Below are positions 45,600-55,929 of a stretch of DNA of 64,000 nucleotides, in pieces. This stretch comes from Nageia nagi. Lineage: Eukaryota; Pinophyta. Each line of letters begins with the position of its first letter. The first letter of the stretch is position 1. The notes under the pieces are model-generated. The model was given only the letters and a program-made list of their open reading frames with translations, was not told the DNA's origin and searched no databases. The stretch covers positions 78,864,001 to 78,928,000 of the forward strand of contig JBITNC010000001.1 in assembly GCA_050084985.1 (NCBI GenBank), read 5' to 3'. Both the position numbers and the translations under genes were made by a program.

Positions 45600-46121
45600 C
45601 ATATCATGAAAATCATGAGTAATAATAAAATAAAATAGATATATGAAGAGCCCTTCCAACAAAATGGGACCACTAATCCATCTTGAGCAGAGCACTATCA
45701 CTTGGAATGATGTGGTGCCACCTAGAACTATTCTAAAAAGCCATTAGATCCAAGGTCATCATCATCAAACTCTCTTCAAAGTTCAAATTATTATGCATGA
45801 TTAGATGAATGATAACAAAAATAAATAATTCAACGTATAATAAAATCCAAATATGATAGGTGGTATTAACAAATACCAATCAATAGGACCAAGTATGTTA
45901 CCACCTATCAAGAATTCCATATCATGTCATGATTTCTCCTGCATAACCCTTCCACCTTTATATATATCAAATCTAGTGCTAAGGTTCTTGTTATCATAAA
46001 ATAAAAAGGTAGATGAGTTTGCATAATAAAAATAACATTAAATTATTTAATTAAATAAATCATCTCAAATAACTAAAAGGTTTGTTTTAATTAAATTAAA
46101 ATTCCTTTTTAGGTGTTAACA

Positions 46122-47388
46122 CCACCTTGAAACCTAATCTATCCATGGACTCTCCTTTGAAAGATTTTAAAAGGTGAATAGTTAAAATTATATCATCATG
46201 ACCTCACCAAGAAGAAGAGAGTGATGATTAGTACTATTGAGATATATTTGAGGTAATCAGAGATCAATTCTTTGATATAAATTTAACCAAAGGCCAACTT
46301 GGGATAAGAAATTGCTACCAAAGAAGAGAGAAAAGATCTTTGATTTAATCAAATACGAGACAACATAATTATACTAGATAACAAGCATAAAAAATGAATT
46401 TCTATTGCACATTAAAATTATTGATTTTTTAAAAATATACTCATGATGCCAAAGAACATATCTTTACTTAATAAAATGATTAGTAATGCAAATATATCAG
46501 TAATGAAGTTGTTAAAATTATTGATTCTATAGCTACTTTCAAGGATGAAGTTATATAGTTTTTCCTAAAATTTAAAAATATTTTTCTAAATAAATTAGAT
46601 AAAATATGGTAACAAATTAGGGCTACATTTGAAGCATAGTATCACTTCCTTGAGGTTGATATGAAAAGTGTTAGTAAAATGAGAGATATGATCTAAGGAC
46701 CTAAAGAAATATTCTATGAATTTAACAATAGATTCAAAGAAATGTGATGAAGACTACAAGAATCCATGATTGAAAAAATATAACATTGAGCAGTTTCTAT
46801 CTAGCCTTGGATACAACATTATAAGGGTTATGTAAAAATGTATCCTTCTTATATAGATATAGTTCAGGTGAAAATTGAAATTGAATCCCAAAATTGGAAA
46901 TCTAAAGGAATAAATACTAATTTAACTTATCAAATTAAGAAATTTAATCATCAAATTACTAATCCATCATAGTATAAAGCTCCAAAAGTGTCACTAGTAA
47001 GGAAAAAGATTTAGTGTTAACTATACGCCATAAAAGGACATATCACTATTGAGTTCCCCTCTTTAAAGAAACCTATCTAGGAATATTACCAAATTTATCA
47101 AACTATGGGTTATCATACTACTAAAAATTGTCTAGTTATAAAAATGAGAAGAAAAGGTATGTTGGACCAAATTATTGAATATGTGGTTTAGAGAATATCA
47201 TTGGATGGATCAATGCCATGGTAAAAAATTCAGGGATGATAGGAAGGTAGAATTATGGTGACTACCAAGAGCATATGTTGAAACACCTTACCATAAATTA
47301 GTACTTGTACCAATTGAGATATCAAAGTTAATGCTATTCATTTTTGGTTCTAATATCAATAGTTGAATAATGACTATTAAGGAAATGG
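46122..47388 (+). pseudogene. E8 gag, first copy
   Basis: Plus-strand gag remnant. From about 46560 the reading includes FLKFKNIFLNKLDKIW and FYEFNNRFKEM (the capsid C-terminal helix). It then has YYQIYQTMGYHTTKNCLVIK, a nucleocapsid motif where C.YC...GH.T..C has lost its first cysteines. Stops are frequent. No pol domains occur before the PPT and LTR at 47389 and 47400. Its 5' LTR is missing, and the left edge is the E6 LTR end at 46121. Confidence 0.65.
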
Positions 47389-47399
47389 ACAAGGGAGAG
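47389..47399 (+). other. Polypurine tract before the E8 LTR
   Basis: ACAAGGGAGAG lies directly before the LTR start TGTAGAAACC. It marks this LTR as the 3' LTR of the gag to its left. Confidence 0.65.
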
Positions 47400-48115
47400 T
47401 GTAGAAACCTAAAATTAATTTTTTACTTATTTAAAAATATAATTTTAGATATAATTAATAATAATAATAATTATTTTCTACATTATCCTCAAATAGTGGA
47501 TTAATTTATTTATTTTATTTAGATGAAATATTGCCTAAAGAGGTAATGATCCAATATAATGGAGACTGAGTAAAGTCCACTCTTAAGATAGAGATATTCA
47601 AAAGCATATCAAATATTGGTAATACCAAACCTATGCTTTTCTATTATGTATCTCAAAACCAACTATCATAATTAGAATTTGGATACCATTTATCTTATGT
47701 GAGCTATCTACAATCATGTGCACATATGACTTATACTCTTATATTTCTATGATCCCATTAACACTTGGTTGGAGAGTTAATTATTTATCAATAGGACCAC
47801 CAATGATCTTCCTTGAAGGTCGAATAGGCCACCAAAATTCATTTTCCTATAGATCAAGGCTTTAATTATTTAACTCTTTTGGGATATATCCATTGGATTG
47901 TCTACTATGTGTATGAGTCACTAATTTGTTCATCATAGGTAAGATATATAGGTAATCCTATTTCCATTTAAATTAGGCCATAATAGAAATATTATAATTT
48001 TTTTCATGTATCATTAATATTATTTATCATAACCATTATATTCAATCAATTGGTTAGGTTTTTTTATCACTATTTACTATTATTTATCTCTTAATTCTAA
48101 TTTTAAATATCTATA
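47400..48115 (+). repeat. E8 LTR shared by two gag remnants
   Basis: It begins TGTAGAAACCTAAAATTAAT, the same type of end as the E4, E6 and E7 LTRs. It ends near 48114-48116. Downstream, TTTGGAGTACTTGATGTG at 48118-48135 resembles the E7 PBS region (TTTGGTGAACCCGATGTG), so it also looks like a 5' LTR for the gag at its right. Only one copy is present. Confidence 0.6.
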
Positions 48116-48135
48116 AATTTGGAGTACTTGATGTG

Positions 48136-49065
48136 TTTTCAAAACTAGTTTTACCAAAACCCTAGGATTTTAGATAGGATTAAGTTTTCAATTTGAGTGT
48201 TTTAGATATTATTAATCAATAGAAACTTAAAAATTTATTTGCCTCAAGGGGAAAATCATTTTGAGACTATGAATATTTTAATAATGAGCCAATAGATGAA
48301 GTTGAAATAAGTAAGAATGAAAATCCCACAACATCAATGGAGTATGTTCTCAAAAGGCTTAATGAACTTAAAATAAGAGGTTGAAAGAGTTATCATGATT
48401 TTGATGCATTTTATATACCATTTTCTAAATTTATTTTTAATGTTTTTCCTCTAACAATTATTAGAATCTAAATATTTACAAATTTAATGGTGATGATGAT
48501 CAAAGGAAGCATCTTCAAGAATTTTGTGATGAATATGTATTGAAGATTAGGACTGATCAAAGGGTTCTTGCAAATTTTGTTCCACATAGTTTGGAGGGTC
48601 ATCCTTATGATTAGTTCTATTCTTTATTAAAAAAAAATTCCACTTATTTAAATATCTTTATGTGATATTTACGGATCAATTTAAGAATAAGGTGAAGAAA
48701 TGAGTGATGATAGTTGATTTGTATGCACTAAGGTAAGGATAATATGAAAGGCTTAATATGAAGTTTATCCCAAGATTCAAGAAGACATGACAACAAATAA
48801 GGATAAGTATTGATTAAAAATAGGTAACTCATATCTTTAAGAAACCATTTTTTAATTATAAGAATATTCCATAGATTTTTCTCATCTAAGATTTTTAGAT
48901 ATGACTCATAAGTTGCTTAAGAAAGAAAAATTCCTTATAAAAATCACTCAAATCAAGTATGAGGTGGAAAAAGAGAAATAATAAATGAATCCTTATCCAT
49001 ATAAGAAATATATCAAATAATTTAATGTAATTAAGGTTGAAAATCATACCAAAGTGATGGACTTT
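48136..49065 (+). pseudogene. E8 gag, second copy
   Basis: From about 48480 the plus strand reads KFNGDDDQRKHLQEFCDEY, then TDQRVLANFVPHSLEGHPYD. This is the F.G..D...HL..F and F...L.G.A..W pattern of the gag capsid. It is followed by broken helix sequence to about 49060. No zinc knuckle and no pol were found. Upstream, a segment at 48250-48400 reads EPIDEVEISKNENPTTS in a frame with stops. It lies just downstream of the LTR at 47400-48115. Confidence 0.65.
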
Positions 49066-49090
49066 TGAAATAAGTAATCAAGGCAACTAT

Positions 49091-49658
49091 TGTTGCATGC
49101 ATTGAATACCCAAAATAAACTTTTTACAAATAGAAACTATTCTAAAATAGTAAGTAATGGATAATAATTACACAAGGAGAACTCAAAGATATATAATGGT
49201 TCCTCTATATAGAGAGTAGTCCACTTTAACAAGATTATATATTACTCTCAAGTAGTGAATACTACATCAGCTTTTAACTATCTTCCATGGATATACATGC
49301 TTACTCAAGACTTATTAAGATTACTCTACTCAAAGGAGACTCCAAAGCCACAATACTCACAATAAGAGAGTGCTAAGAGAAAAGTTCTAACCCATTTATC
49401 TCAATGTTAGGTGAACTATGATCACATGCATTTCTTCATACAAGAATATAAACTAATGGTTGTAATTATAAATAGAAGAGCCAATTTTGATTATTTTTCA
49501 ACACCCAATAGGCCAGCTATCCTATTTTAGTATTGGTTTATTTAATTACATTAGTGGGATTTAGTTCCATTTTAAACTGGAGCATCTAAACATTATGTTT
49601 TTCTTATTTTAAAATAATAAGAACTAAATATTACCAAGTGAAAACTACAATTTCAACA
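49091..49658 (-). repeat. Ty1/copia-type 3' LTR (E9)
   Basis: On the minus strand it starts TGTTGAAATTGTAG at 49658 and ends GCAACA at 49091, 568 bp. The adjoining tract TTAAGGGGGAG (minus strand, 49659-49669) is the classic copia polypurine tract, so this is the 3' LTR. To the left is host DNA, with no PBS. The copia interior is not recognised to the right; the next gene is a LINE at about 50.0 kb. Confidence 0.8.
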
Positions 49659-49980
49659 CTCCCCCTTAAGGTTTACTTGGGGATATGAATTGTAATTACA
49701 TTTACTCATAATTATCCCACTTAAAATATAATTGAGGATGAGAAAGACAAAGGAATAAAATCTATATTCACTTCTTTTAACTAAGAGTAATATTCACATC
49801 ATCTTGTTGAAGAGAGCTCTTCATAAGAGGGAAAACCTATTGTAAATTGTAACAACCAAAGTTTCCAAGTGAGCACATAGATTAAAAGTAAGCATGAAAT
49901 AATTTTGCAATTAAAGAGTAGATAAATTAGTACTAAAATAATTAAGAATTTATAATAAATAGTATACAATACTACAATTG
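49659..49980 (-). other. Copia 3' leader, no gene
   Basis: The PPT (49659-49669) is followed by about 300 bp with no coding motif. It may be the 3' untranslated part of E9, cut off by the LINE. Confidence 0.45.
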
Positions 49981-51715
49981 GAATGATGGAGCAAAGTGTG
50001 GAGGGTGAGCATCAACCAGGAGGGTGTAGACTAGGGTTAATTGGTTATGAAGGGGAGATCAATTCCCAAGGTTCAAGCTATGGAGGATTTTGTAGGTAAG
50101 ATCATTCCTAACTTGATCTTAGAGGAATGGGTAAATCTAAAGCCTCTTGATGTAGCTAATGCACTTGATTAGAATATGATAAAAAGGAAGAAACTCTCCT
50201 ATGCCCAAGTGGTAAGGGGTACCAAAATTTCTCCTTTAGAGACTTGCTATAATATGAGAGCCATGGATGATAAAATCAAGATTCCCTATGAAATTATTAA
50301 GATCACTACTATGGAAGGTGATCTTTATTTGATCAACAAGTTTCCATAATCTCATCCAAAAATTGATTTGATGAGAGAATGGGCTTTTTCAAAATGGATA
50401 ACAAGCAAAAGATTTGATATTATAGGTCTCCCTATCAATTTCTTCTTGATTAAGTTTAACTTGGGTGAAGATTTTCAAAAATTCTTGTATGGTAGCTCAT
50501 GGATGTTTGATAAAAGAGCTTTGTTACTAAATAAATAGGAATCAAAATTTGATCTAAGTATCCAAGTCATTACTTTAGTCTCAGTTTGGGTAACACTCGT
50601 AGGATTACTATTTCAATATTGGCATGATGAAATATTAGCAAGGATTGGGAATTGTATTGTGGACCACTTCACCATTGATAAAGCCACTAGGTATAAATCT
50701 TACATGATTTTTATAAGGTTGTGTTTTAGCATATAGCCCATGACTAATCTTCCAGGGTATATTGACTTAATCTCTAAGCTAGGTGAATGGAATACATTGA
50801 TCAAATATGAGAATCCCCCTCATACCTATTTGGTTTGTAAGAATAAGGACCACATTCCCTTATGGTATCCTTTAAAACTATAAGAAAATAAAAAAAAAAA
50901 GAAACAATAAGTTGGTAAAGGTCCAACCCGTTGATTGGAAAAATATGAAGCTTAAGGAGTGCTAAATAAGAAAGATACCAACTTATGTGATATATAAAAG
51001 TTTATAGATAGATGACAAAAAATGACTTAAGAGAAAGCTATGGAAGATCTAATAAGAGAGAAATAAACTTACAATAAAGCTATGGAATATCCAATAAGAG
51101 AGAAATCAACTTACGAGAAAGATATGGAAGATCCAATAAGAGATAAATTGACTTATGAGAAAGCTATGGCATATTTCAAAGGTTCTATATTGATCACAAA
51201 AGAGGCTTTATTGACTATTATAGAGGAAAAGGAGATGGAAGATAAATATTTGAATCAAAATAAGGAAGATCATAAAGAGAAACCTCATATGGGGATGCTT
51301 TTATTAGAGAGGAGGATTACTAAGGAGAATAGGAAATTATCTCATAGAATCAAGAATAATTTGAACCACAAATGGGTAAACTTAGTGATGTATTAGATCA
51401 AGTTCCTAAAACTTGATTCCCTAAACTAGTTGAGGCTTAGCTTGAGAGTTATGCTCAAACTATGACAAATTAGATTGGGAAAGATACTCATCTCATCCTC
51501 ATTCCAAATCTAGTTTGGAAGTCCTAGGGAGAGGGAGAGAATTCATCTTCTCAAGAGAAAACTACCATATCAACCCAGGCTAAACTAGAAAAAAAGATCA
51601 CCCAAGTAGACCTTTTAAATGTGTAGTGAGATATCAGGAAATGAAAAATTATATTTATAAGGGAGATCAAGTTACCCTCTTAAGGGGAGTAGGTAATAAT
51701 AAATACTTGAAGCAA
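49980..51715 (+). pseudogene. L1-type LINE ORF1 (E10), DUF4283-like
   Basis: The plus strand from about 50070 reads MEDFVGKIIPNLILEEW, then KRKKLSYAQVVRGTKISPL. The core is MREWAFSKWITSKRFDIIGL, FNLGEDFQKFLYGSSWMFDK, SVWVTLVGLLFQYW and RIGNCIVDHFTIDKATRY. This order is the DUF4283 domain of plant L1 ORF1, which binds element RNA. The zinc knuckle expected after it is reduced to YLVCKNKDHI. A tail of three and a half 14-residue repeats follows at 51034-51180, then an open stretch at 51082-51396. About eight stops break the frame. Confidence 0.8.
51034..51180 (+). repeat. 42-bp tandem repeat in LINE ORF1
   Basis: Units start at 51034, 51076, 51118 and 51160 with exact 42-bp spacing; the fourth is partial. 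Each encodes 14 residues of the type KAMEDPIREKSTYE. The spacing keeps the frame, as expected if it arose while coding was intact. Confidence 0.95.
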
Positions 51716-51719
51716 TGAG

Positions 51720-52348
51720 GATCTTAACTTAGAATGTAAGAGGAATTTGTGCTCTCAAAATACACAAAAGTTTGATTGCTTTGAAAGAGAACCTAAAATC
51801 ATAGGTTATTATACTTCAAAAAATAAAATTCATTAAAGGGAAGACACTTTATATCATAAATATCTTATGGAGGGAAGCTAACTATGTGGAAATATATACC
51901 ATTGGTAAATTTAGAGGTATCATGTGCTTATGGGATAGTAATAAGCTAGAAGGTAGGTTGATTATTTCTAGCCCAAACTTTTCACTTATTCAAATACTAA
52001 GGAAATATTTATCATGATAAATATGTATGCCCCATCTACTTGCATAGGAAGAAAATTTTTGTGGTCTTTCTTGAACCAAATGTGGGAAGCTTTTAGAGGT
52101 TTAAGTTGGATAGTAGCAGGTGATTTTAATTCTTCATTATATCCTTCTAATAACCTAGGGGTGTGGAAGTATTCATATATATCATGAAATAATTTGTTTC
52201 TTTTATTAATAAGAATAACCTTATGGATTTAGAATTAAGGAGAACCAACTTTCCTTGTACCTCCTTGTACCAATGGTTGGTATGTTAATCATCAAATCTA
52301 GGAAAGATTATATAGAGTGCTCACATCCTAGGTATTGATTGATCAAAT
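51720..52348 (+). pseudogene. LINE ORF2 endonuclease domain, 3'-truncated
   Basis: The plus strand gives the exonuclease-endonuclease-phosphatase fold of plant L1: CKRNLCSQN (the N.RG start is decayed), VIILQKIKFIKGK (where relatives read LQETK; the catalytic E is now K), FRGIMCLWDSNKL, NMYAPSTCIGRKFLWSFL and WIVAGDFNSSLYPS. GDFN keeps the catalytic D and N. The reading breaks at 52348, where LTR E11 starts, and no RT follows. The endonuclease would have nicked target DNA for target-primed reverse transcription. Confidence 0.8.
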
Positions 52349-52680
52349 TGGTCAATAGGGTTCTTATCTTCAATAGAGAATTGATGGATAAATGCAAAGG
52401 AAGAATAGAAAAGCAAAGACAAGTAATTTATCCATAACAAACAAAGAAGCCTTTTATTAATAATGATTGATACAAGTTAGTTACAATGATGTAGTTATTA
52501 CAAATTTAGCTTTCAAACACTCTTTCTACCCTTGGTTCTCTTCTTATCAAGCCCACTTGATGGTTCATGGAGTCATGTCCTTTCGATCAAAGCTATTGGA
52601 GTAGCTAAATAATAATATTCAATCACTAACTATTGATTAGATTCAATCAATTTACATCATAAAATTCTCTCCTGCTAACA
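52349..52680 (-). repeat. Ty1/copia-type LTR (E11)
   Basis: On the minus strand it starts TGTTAGCAGGAGAG at 52680 and ends CA at 52349-52350, 332 bp. The tract AATTTGGGGAGGA (minus strand, 52681-52693) is a copia-type polypurine tract, so this is a 3' LTR. Its left end abuts the broken LINE endonuclease. Confidence 0.75.
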
Positions 52681-52693
52681 TCCTCCCCAAATT

Positions 52694-54640
52694 CTAACTT
52701 CAACTCATCCCCAAGCTAATTATCAGTAATTTATTCCATCAATAAGAAACCTTTGATGCAAGAAGTCCCTATGAAGTCACTCTTGCGTTATTCTTTGGAT
52801 CCTTGTGATAAGACTTGTACTTCTTATTTTGCAATGGGTTCACCTTTGCTCTACATTCATGGGTATCAAATTATTAGTTTGTACAAAGTAGTTACTATAA
52901 TTATACACCATTTTTATCTCTAGAAATTGATAACTTATCCACTTGATCTCATATGGCTGTACTAGAAAATTGATTGGTATGAACCCAAAATAATATCAAA
53001 TCTAGTATTGTGTTGCATAGTCTAAAATAAATTAGGGAGTGGGGCCTATAAAAAACTATAGTACTTTAGCCATTAAATGAAGTTCAGATTCCTCTTTTAG
53101 AAATAGTTATGATCATTGATTTTTATAAGTAACTTCTCTTCTTAAATGTCTAACTCCCAAGCATATAAATCTCTTTTCTTAAAGAGCTCGATCACAATGG
53201 TGACTAAAATATTGATGGGGATATATAACACATTATGCAAGTCCAAGGTGGCCACAATGAAAATAGGATATCTCTTTCTCTTTGATTATTTCTTCTATGC
53301 TTACAAGATTTGAGTGATATTTTTAGAAATTTCTTTTGATCAATGGATGCTTTGAATCTATCATTGGATTTGGATCCTCCAAAATCAAAATACTTTTGAA
53401 CTACTAATTTTTGAGTGATAAGGATATTTCAAGTTTTTGATATAATCAAATACTACCCTCACATGGGGAAAACTTACCATGATCCATCCTAGTACTCCTT
53501 TGCTCACTAGGGGACATCATATAAAGTAGTTTTCAAGGTATTCTTTGAGATTCCTTACTATGCATTTTAACCATACATTTGTAAGGCCAATATGAGAAAA
53601 TAAATTAGATTTTGGTGAATTCCAATTCATCCTATAGAAACATTCAATGAACATATATGATTATTATTAGGTCCTCCTCTTCAACTCTCATCATCCATCC
53701 ATCCACTTTAGTTTGGAATGTGGTTTGTAATAGTAGACTCCTAACAGGATACACCATTGCTAGAAATTGATGCAGGTCCAATTTAGTACAAGGGAATAGT
53801 TTGAAGGGATATAGTCTACATCATAAGATTAATAATAAAATTAGTAATCCATTGAATTGGTGCTTCTTGGGGAATGATATCTTCCCTAGTCAAAAATTTC
53901 ATCTAAGATAGTCACCAAGAACATTTGTTCCTTGTTGTTAATTCCTTTTTATAAGTGCCTTATTTCTATTCATTCCATTTTTTGATTTCCATTACTTCTT
54001 CATTTTAATAACTTTTTTTAAGTTATTCATCAACTTTTTTATTTTATACTTTTATTAATATGATCATAACTTTGCATAAAAAAGAGGGCCTTTATTATAT
54101 TACTTAAAAAAAAAACAATCATATGTAGATCCTTCACTAATAACTAACTTCTAATGTATATAATGTTACTTTTACTTTTAAATTTTTCATATTAGAATTA
54201 TTAACTATGGTACAACAAAATACTCTCCTATAGTATCACTAGTAGGAGAGTCAGTAATGGGTTGTTGGAGTTATTACTAAATGGGAATGAGTGTTGGAGA
54301 TAGAGGTTCAATTGGGATGAACTCGAGTTGAGTGGATATCACTCCCTTTGAAGAATCCACACCTTTGCATCATGATTTATTTATAAATTAAGAAGACCAA
54401 TCTGAAATCTAGTTTGGATTAATTGAAGAGCATCAGTGGGATATTGGGTGATCAACTCCTCTAATTGAGTTATCTATTTGGCATGGACACTATTGATCTA
54501 TTACAATTCCCTTAGTATTTTTTCAATTGCTACTTCCCTTTCTTATTTTATTTCTTCACAAAAATGCATTCCCTTATTTATATTATTGGATTTATTTTGA
54601 CTAAAAAGGAGAATTAGGAATAATAGCATAGAAAAATTAC
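52694..54640. other. Unassigned DNA between copia LTR and copia gag
   Basis: I found no domain on either strand. A run of ten A at about 54103-54112 could be a poly(A) tail of a retroposon on the plus strand, perhaps of the interrupted LINE. The stretch before it (53.75-54.05 kb) is T-rich and non-coding. Confidence 0.4.
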
Positions 54641-55400
54641 AAACACTCTCATTTTTAATGATTTATGGGATGGTGTTTATGATGGTGATAATCCTCCTAC
54701 TAAGCCAATGGATGTAAAGGAGCTTGCAATATGGAATGTAAAGAATAAGAAAACTTATTCCTTGATTTCTTCTTCAATTAGTGAGGAAATTAGGTACCAC
54801 ATCAATTCCATTTTAGGTGTCACATGGAGAGCTTTAAAGAAATTTAAGGAATTGTATGATACTCACTCTAAGTTGAAATTTATCCAACTTCAATTGAAGC
54901 TTTTGAACCTTGTGTTGAAGGATGGTGATCCCATGGTTCATTCTTAAAAAAATAAAAGCTATTATGTATGATCTTGATGATTCATATATCAAAGTTGATA
55001 TTTCTCTCATGGTCTAGATCAAATCTCTCTATCCAACCTATTCCAACTATCATGAATCACTTCAAGAAACTAGTTATTTGAAGTCTCTTACATTTGATCT
55101 TTTGGTGGAAAAAATTGTTGAACGTGAAAAGGCTTTTGGAAAGAAGTTGGATACTGAAACTCTTTATATTTCTGAAAAGTGGAAGAATAATTATCAATAT
55201 TCTCCTAAAGAATAATGTAGCTCAAAATGAAAATAAAAGAAGAAAGAAAAGGAGAACACAAAATCAAAATGATAAAACTATCTCTTTTTGTGATCATTGT
55301 GAGCAAAAAGGTCATAATGCCAAAGATTGTTAGGAACCATGGAAAAATATTAAAGAAGAGAGGGAGAATGATAAGATAAAGACAAGGTGACCTATGATGA
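54641..55400 (+). pseudogene. Ty1/copia gag with zinc knuckle (E12)
   Basis: The open stretch 54708-54947 reads ELAIWNVKNKKTYSLISSSI, then WRALKKFKELYDTHSKLKFI, matching the UBN2/DUF4219-type copia gag (W....A...I......I......A...W..L...Y). After a stop it continues LKSLTFDLLVEKIVEREKAF, then in the frame of 55094-55333 a basic stretch and CDHCEQKGHNAKDC at 55290-55330. This CX2CX4HX4C knuckle has all ligands. Translation stops right after it. No integrase or RT follows, so the element lost pol or is a gag-only type. Confidence 0.85.
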
Positions 55401-55920
55401 TAATGCTTTTAATTTTTCTCATGCCATTTTTGTAGATAGTAAAAGACTAAATTATGAGTAATTAGGTTGTAATTGATCCCTTTGGATTAAAGAGGGGAAC
55501 TTCAGCTTAATACTTAAAGTGGACCTTTTGAAGAGATTGATTTTTTTTTTTTTGGGTGAATAATGTTCTACACATCTTAAGGTATGTCGTTTTATTTCTT
55601 TCTTAATCCCTTTTGGATTAAGGGGGAATTTTGGATATCTAATCCTTAGGGATTAAGGTAGAATGCAAATAATTAGATTTAGGTATTATAAGTGTGTAGG
55701 TGTGAGAAAATATTTTATATTTATGTATTTTTGAATTTGTGTTTTGGATGAATTCCAAAGGTCATAGTAAGATGACGTTGTAAAGTCTTTAGGTAGTTAA
55801 AGAGTCTCTTGAGGAAAGTGAAATGATAAGCCAATTTTTCCTCTATTTATGAATGTTGTATTGATGTAATAATTGATTTTTGGAGTTAATAGAATTTGTA
55901 TTTGCAAACCTAAGAGTGGG
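55401..55920 (+). repeat. Possible 3' end and LTR of E12
   Basis: A purine-rich TTAAGGGGGAATT at 55619-55631 resembles a copia PPT. What follows (55632-55915) is about 280 bp with a CTATTTATGAATGTTG block near its end, as in copia LTRs. No second copy confirms the boundaries. Confidence 0.4.
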
Positions 55921-55929
55921 CCTTACAAT

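Larger units (their letters stand above)
39014..45604 (-). mobile_element. Gag-only LTR element E7 with perfect target duplication
   Basis: This is the youngest-looking element in the window. It lies on the minus strand with LTRs at 39019-39871 and 44768-45599 and a perfect 5-bp duplication, catat (39014-39018 and 45600-45604). The interior has a PBS, a nearly open gag of about 745 codons (42511-44745), a gene-like segment on the opposite strand (41560-42420), two tandem arrays (40372-41250) and a PPT. There is no protease, RT, RNase H or integrase, so it would depend on another element. The structure fits the TR-GAG class described in plants. Confidence 0.9.
38841..46121 (-). repeat. 5' LTR of E6, split by E7
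   Basis: The LTR has two pieces, 38841-39013 and 45605-46121, together about 690 bp. They are separated by E7 and its perfect catat duplication. On the minus strand it starts TGTTAACACCTAAAAAGG at 46121 and ends AACA at 38841, next to the PBS. A TATA box (minus strand TATATATAAAGG) lies at 45956-45967. The pieces have no other copy here. Confidence 0.75.
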
